From Agrocybe praecox (lineage: Eukaryota; Basidiomycota; Agaricomycetes; Agaricales; Agrocybaceae): a stretch of DNA of 64,000 bases. The stretch covers positions 248,001 to 312,000 of the forward strand of contig OZ024851.1 in the NCBI GenBank assembly GCA_964017145.1. The letters are read 5' to 3'. Each line of letters starts with the position of its first letter. Positions within the stretch are counted from its first letter, which is position 1. A program made the position numbers and the translations under genes. This document shows, piece by piece, positions 57,998-64,000 of the stretch. The notes below the pieces were generated by a model. It was not told the origin of the DNA and did not search any database. It was given only the letters and a program-made list of their open reading frames with translations.

Positions 57998-59993
57998 TTA
58001 AACAGCCTTGTTAGGAACGCGGGAACGAGTCACACGCTTTTCTGCAGGCGCCTGGGGGACTGATAAATTGGACGATGTTTTTCTGGCTTTGGCATTAGAC
58101 TTGCTCGATGGTTTCCTGCCAGAATTTGCTGTTGGTTCTGTTGCTGGGGTGAGTACATGAGTGGTGAGTGGATTGGTGACAGCATCATTCAATACACGTG
58201 ATGCTGGAAGCGTTGGTAGAAAAGGTGAATGTATGACAGTTGCAGCCATAGGGACTGGCGCATGTGCAGCAGCAGAATGAATGGATCGGGATGGAACAGG
58301 TGTTGATGTATAGAAAGAATAAGTACGAGACAGTGTGCGTGTGTGAGGGATGGCAGTGGCGGCATACTCCAGAGTGTCGGCATACTCCAGACCAGGATCA
58401 CTGTCTTCATCGGTGGAAACCACCTCAGTAGTCACTGTCTGATTGAGACGAAGGCCGTCACTATGTGTAAAATTTAAGTGTGAGTATAAAGTACATAATA
58501 TTTTGAATGGAAATCTGTGACTCACCGTTTATCAGATAATTTATCTGCATATAGTTCTTCTTCATCAAGTGTTTCTTCATGCCGATCTGCAACGCGCATC
58601 TGATTAAGAAGTTGTTGGACTTCACTGATTCGTTGCATAGGTGTTCTTTCTTTTGCTGGAGGTGGGTGGCTTTCTTCCTCTGAGCCAGAACCAGACTCAG
58701 AGTTAGGAAATACAGTTTTGTTCCAGGTTCGAAAAATTGATGAAATATGTGGCTCATTGCGACCAGTAATGAGGATTTGCTTATAAAGTTCAAATTCCTC
58801 AATCCAATTAATTCCCATTTTGTTTCCGATGCCAGTTGAAGTAAACTCAGTATCAGATGATAAGATGTACCTAATCTATACATTTTCATTAACCAAATTA
58901 GCGCTAATGTTGTAGATAAAAATAAAAATAGAACTTACCATTACAGCGATCCATGCAATAAATCCAGGTGTCACAGTGTTCTTCCAATCCTTACCACGGA
59001 TATAAGGACTGTTTGTGTTCGCTTTGAGTATTTCTTTAGCATTGGTCATGCTTTTGGGACCATATACAACAAGAATAGCCATCTATAAGTGCGTCAGAAA
59101 TTTTACGTAAAACAAAACATAAGTAAAAGATACCTTGAGCATAAATTCATTGAGAAATATGCCCTTGTGCTCGGTTGAATCACCATCCTGGTATAAAACA
59201 GGAGGATAGGATGTGTAGGTTACATATCCATCGCCGTTTCTGACTAATCCCAAAAGGTCGACAATATCCTGAATTGTCTCCTTTCCCTCGAATGTCCGGT
59301 TGAAGTATTTTTGATCGAGTCCAAAGATGTGTGCAGCATGTTCACGGATGTGCAGAGCCAAACTAGATCGTCCAGCTGACATGGACTGCATAAACTAGAA
59401 ACAGAAATCAATTGCTAATAATAAGTAAAGAAAAATAAAATCCACTTGCCTCACTGCACAACTGTTTATCATTTGCAAGCCTATCAAGTAGATCTTCTGG
59501 AATAGATGCGTGTAGCTCTGCTGCCGGAGCTGCCTCCATGTTGGCTTCGCTGCTGTACTGAATCAGGTTGTTCCATTCGAATGGTGGTGGTGCGTCGTGA
59601 AAGCTTGATATTTTGAGGTGGAGCGACTGGTAAAGGCCAAACCACTTCCCCAACTTTCTTACCAGATCGATTTCACTGTCTGGTTGCTCACTACCATGCT
59701 TTCCACCTGATTCCATCTTCTGTCGAGCACCTTTATTAGCGAGAAGGGTTGTATTCTGCTGCGTTAGCTCGAGAATCATTTCTTCCTGCTTCTGGCAGGT
59801 TTCTTGAAGACGGAACAGAGCCTATCCATAATTATATGTAATTAATAATAAATGGTAGAAAGTGAATATAACTCACGGATGCAATCTCCTCACATGTAAG
59901 ATTAGCCAGGAGATTGACAGCATCAGCTAGAGCTGGTGGGCGATCATTGGTCCTTGGACGGGCACTCGTCACTCTGGGATCAGAAGCAGGCAT
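57998..59993 (-). CDS. Plavaka-associated accessory gene, function unknown
   Basis: A multi-exon minus-strand gene starting at ATG 59993 (MPASDPRVTSARPRT) and ending VPNKAV at 57998. An N-terminal helical part has QETCQKQEEMILELTQQN (coiled coil). A central globular part has SAGRSSLALHIREHAAHIFGL, DIVDLLGLVRNGDGY and LNEFMLK, with some resemblance to a domain of unknown function found widely in Agaricomycetes. The C-terminal region is Ser/Thr/Pro-rich and ends with a basic stretch. No internal stop was noticed in the frames I followed. It lies directly downstream of, and on the same strand as, the transposase. I assign no activity. Confidence 0.6.
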
Positions 59994-60425
59994 AGTTTCT
60001 CAAAGCTCTAGTAGTGCAGCGTAAGAAAAAAACAGGATGAGATAGTCCACAGACAAGGATACACAGCAGAGATAAAGAGAGCATTTCACGTTGGACAGAA
60101 GCTCTGTAGTTCATCCATCGACAGGATCTTTCTTTTATACCCGCTTTTCACCATGAGTTCCCCAGCATGCTTACTCATACTCTCTATACAATGTGTCGCA
60201 TAATTAGTCACATGCAAAACATGAGTTGACCATGCGGTCAATTCAGTACCTGTCTACATTCCCCACTAAGAAGACACATTTTTAAATGCCAAGTTCAACA
60301 CATGTATATTGGACAATAGTTGCAGGCCACATGTGAAGAAATCTACCGGCGCTTAAGGGATTGGAATAAAGGATGTGGTATATTAGGTATACAATGTGTA
60401 TAAATTAGCTCACATCATGTATGAT
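59994..60425. other. Spacer between the two Plavaka genes
   Basis: AT-rich, no gene. It should hold the 3' end of the transposase transcript and the promoter of the accessory gene; a TATA-like TTTTATACCC stretch is at about 60133. Confidence 0.4.
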
Positions 60426-63400
60426 CTAATAATTAATATTGTACACAAGATTAATCTCTTTTGTTCTTATTCTCATCCAAAGATCACTGTCTACTACTTC
60501 CACAACAATGTACTCATCATTGTATTCAGAACCAAAGTCCTGCATAAGTAGTGCGGCTCGCTCGATCATAGTTGTATTAATAACTATGGCTTCGGACCGA
60601 CGGCGTGCATGCACACGAGTTAGTCGGAGATCTCGGTCCCGTGGCCGGTTAAGTAGTGGGACTGTGCGGTCTATAGGGAGAACAAGTGCAAGGTGATGGT
60701 TCGTTGTAGATTCAAAACATGTCGCAAAGACAAAAAGGAGTTGAGCAAAGATGAACTCATCACCATTTGTTCGCAACAGGACGTAGTCGTAACGAGCTTC
60801 TCCATGGAATTTTGGGTGTATATGCAGGATATTAGTACGTGTTCGACTGCTGTCAATAATGCATTGATAGTTAACTTTGATGTACTGGTAAGGTTGAATC
60901 TAATCAAATTATAATTAACAAGGTTTAAAAATAGCATTAAACATAGATGATGATGTCATACATACCTGTTCGGAGCTCGCAAGACGCACCTGATGGCCTC
61001 TTTCCCTTGTAATAGCCTTGCTAATTTTCTTTCGAAGGTCTCGAAATGCAGTATCCTCAAAGTACTGTGCTTCTGTGTCTCCAATTGTGATATTTGGAAG
61101 TGAGGAACCAAACCGGAATCGTGGAATATCCTTTCTATCTTTACTGTTTTTTTTCTCCAGGCTTTCATTTTCCTGATATCGGTCATAGCTCTCTAAATCC
61201 CTTTGTATCATAAGGGAAACTAAACCATTATGGTCCAGCTTTAGTATCTATGGATAAATCATAAGTGACTAATTTTTTTAAGGAGGATGACATGCCAAAT
61301 ACGAGTCTCTGAGTCTCACCTGTGAGCTAACATCTTTGAAGTTGATTTGTTTCTGGTAATATTTTTTCAATGGAGTATGCCTTTTTTCATTAACCTTGGA
61401 GTTAAAGTTACGTGTGGCACCCTTCTTCAAAATATCGTCAAGCATGTGTAGATGGGTGTGGCTTTTGGGAAAATTCCAGGACTTTGTATTATAGTGTCTG
61501 ATGTAATCTTTCAATAATGTGTCGTAGGTGTGTAATTCGCCTCGGGCAGAAGTGATAGTGGTGTCAGTATGCACGGTAAGAGAAGCATACATATCGAGCT
61601 CGAGATAGCTTCTGATTAGCTTGAGGAGATGATATCCCTGTTTGCTCGAAGTAGGTGTGAGAACATTGTGTGAGCCATATATAATAATCTAACAATTTGC
61701 TTATTCTTCTGTTTCAGAAGTGGGAAATTTTATCATACCTTTGAGATATCTTCCCATTTTGATCCATCAGCAAAGTTTGTCTTCATTACCTCCTTAAAAT
61801 GTGTTAATCCACTGTATCTTGGCATCGCAAGGCATCTGTTATATTTTTAGCCAATTATTATATCTGTGTAAATACAGAATATATTTGTACTCACTGGTCC
61901 TCGATGATCTTTGCACTTGGCTTACCGCCAATGCTATCAACTACTAATTTAAATTCCTCCCACAAGTGATCTTTAAATAGACCACCATGGTATGCGTGAA
62001 GTCGGTCCCATGATAAGGCCACATATACATCTGTATATTTATAATCCCAGAAAACATTCTGTGAATAATATTATAAGTATGCTTTAAATTAACAAGGATT
62101 AGAACTACCTGTATATCACGCAAACCAACAGATTTCAAAAGCGCCTCTTTTCCTGTTGCGTTCATCTCCTGAGCTGCCTCATAAGTCTCCTGCATAGAAG
62201 TTGTTGTGCGCAATGGATAATTTGTTGAAAGATCAGATAAATGGTCCATTGGCACCAAGCATACTGGACATGGACACTTGCTGTTGAGTCCACGGATTGC
62301 TGCAATTACGCATCTAAAATTAGTTATGAGTAAAAATAGAACAAAGTAGCACGGCCTAATTTATACTCACTGCTCTTCATAATCAGATGAAATGATAAGT
62401 ATGATAGGAATGATTAGGCGCAAAATACCATCTGCGCAGTTAAACAAGTGACCAGTTTTGGCCCAATCTTTTATTGATTCAAGAATCTTCGAAAATGCCT
62501 CATGCCAAACCACCCGCTTTAAATTCACAAATCCTTTCTTTCCCGTCTCACCAGGATCTTCTGCCACCTTCATAATATTTTAATATTTTGATTTTATGAT
62601 AAGGAAATATGATAAGACTTACAATAGGTAGCCATCCAACTAAACGTGCTCCACCAACACCATCCGAGTTCCGCATTTCAATTGGCAGATTGGCACAGCG
62701 TGCAAGCACAGGATATCCTTGCTCACCATTAATGCCAAATGATGAAAGATGGGTCTTATCCGCATATAGAAGGATGCAAAAGGGCTTAGCACCCTCTGGG
62801 ATAGATGTCTATGGGTGAATTAGAAAGATAAATGTTATACCAAGAAGAAAAATAATCCATAATACATACTTGAATCTCCCACCATGTATCAGCAGTCCAT
62901 GGCTCATCTATGCGACGCTCAAATCTCTGCTCATCTTTATGGTAGATGTACACCTTTTCAGCATCCCAGTGGAAGGCCGTGATCAGTTCCTTATCCCGAA
63001 GTAGTTCCTTACACCAATCCCATATTGGTCGGCTCCACACTGTATATTCTCGCTCCTGGCCTTGATACATACAGACAAACGGACTTTCGACAAACTATGT
63101 GCACAGGTGAATTAACTAAAATATGATTGGAATACCACTACTCACACCGACAGTTCGTGTTCGTGCTAACTCTCATATTTTTTTCAAATCCTCGTGTCCA
63201 GAAAGCGTAAACATTTCGGGGTTTTGTGTACATTTTTCAAGTAAGGAAAGGAGATTGTCAGTCTGTCTTGCATTTAAATTTGCATCACGGACCAGTTCAC
63301 TGATCTCAAAATCGAGACGTGTACGGAATGGGTGCCATGGCTTGGACTCTGTGCCATTTTGTTCAGAGTTTTCGGACTCTGGTTGAGGTACATATGGAGT

Positions 63401-64000
63401 ATGCTTTGAAGACGCACGAAATTCCTTGAGCTTGATATGTTGAGCTATACGATTGCTCCGTGGGTGGTATTCAATTTTAATGTCACCATTAGAAAGGGTC
63501 TCAGATGGTATCGGTGGATGTATTCCTTGATCCATTGGTAGGAGCTGAGCCTCAGGATCCTGAGAATTGGCAATGCTCGTGCCTTCATTAGTATTTTCCA
63601 AATCGACCCCATCATCAAGATTTTGGGATACCGCATCCAATGACATATCTATAATTTTGGTTGGACTTCGCATAATTAAATATATAGCCTAGGGTATTAT
63701 TCTCACTAGTATTTTCTGGCGAGGTGTACCCCATAGTAATGTCCTCTCCATTCTGTGATCTATCATCATTGTTCTTGGCTTGGGAACTTTCTATTAGTTT
63801 GTAAATCAATATTGTTATCAAAATAACTTATTAACATTGAAGTATTGATGCAAACACTAACCTGCATGCTCAGAGTCATTCTTCCGCATTGATGCAAGTT
63901 CAAGAAGAGCTTCCATAATGTTTTGATTCTTCTTTGTAGCTCCTAGAGGTCCGCACGCCCTCCGATGTGAAGCGATCCCACAAGCAGCAAAATACTGATT
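60426..64000 (-). pseudogene. Plavaka (CACTA-like) transposase, 5' end outside the window
   Basis: A long, intron-rich minus-strand gene. From the right edge: CGIASHRRACG (start of the zinc-finger region), an acidic linker, WHPFRTRLDFEISELV, FVESPFVCMYQGQE, the core with ILLYADKTHLSSFG and GARLVGWLPIV (about 62.6-62.8 kb), the cysteine motif CPCPVCLVP, then WDRLHAYHGGLF, SHTHLHMLDDIL and a C-terminal end with HPKFHGEARYDYVLLRTNG and FAQLLFVFAT. This order is that of Plavaka transposases of basidiomycetes. One TGA (63173-63175) lies after DLKKI, where ELARTRTVGV follows in frame; the next intron is normal. Otherwise the frames are open, so it may have been lost recently. Confidence 0.8.

Overview
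This window looks like a transposon graveyard from a filamentous basidiomycete, most likely an Agaricomycete. The signs are short introns of about 50-60 bases with GT..AG ends, a KDZ transposase with a CxC2-type cysteine cluster beside a TET/JBP dioxygenase, a Plavaka-type transposase, and hAT, Gypsy and Copia elements nested in each other. Very little is ordinary host sequence: a partial gene end at the left edge, one broken multi-exon gene (452-3044), and fragments of a Pro/Ser-rich gene with a hydrophobic C-terminal tail (50.8 and 54.8-56.6 kb).

Layout. 1-3.9 kb: two convergent host-like genes. 3.87-11.2 kb: a nearly intact Gypsy (A) with two LTRs, interrupted by a small TIR element (E1-A). 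11.2-12.8 kb: a displaced end of the KDZ element, then the 3' end of Copia A carrying a small hAT-like element. 12.9-30.5 kb: Gypsy B, expanded from about 6 kb by two nests: E1-B, which contains an apparently intact hAT element, and a GGAATCCA-rich hAT-like element (E4), which contains a 4.1 kb foldback element. 31.4 kb: a solo Gypsy A-type LTR. 31.85-45.8 kb: the body of a large KDZ element carrying a KDZ transposase, a divergently placed TET/JBP-like dioxygenase and two further cargo genes. 45.8-50.3 kb: Copia A remnant and Copia B with an inserted 1.7 kb block. 50.9-54.8 kb: a second foldback element splitting a host gene. 58-64 kb: a Plavaka element with an accessory gene.

Target-site duplications (TSDs) and reading frames tie the pieces together. 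A single inversion of 11210-31386 between two inverted Gypsy LTRs explains why one end of the KDZ element sits 20 kb away from its body: undoing it restores both a 5-base LTR TSD (GCAGG) and a 7-base KDZ-element TSD (GGATCCA), and rejoins the Copia A reading frame. The KDZ element, the two foldback elements and the three E1 copies share CA...TG ends and 7-base TSDs, so the short ones are plausibly non-autonomous derivatives of KDZ elements. Most broken genes are interrupted by TGA, usually where the family has Arg, a pattern expected from CpG-to-TpG deamination of methylated DNA. Gypsy A, in contrast, is almost free of CpG and mostly open. All identifications rest on reading motifs and frames by eye; no search was run.
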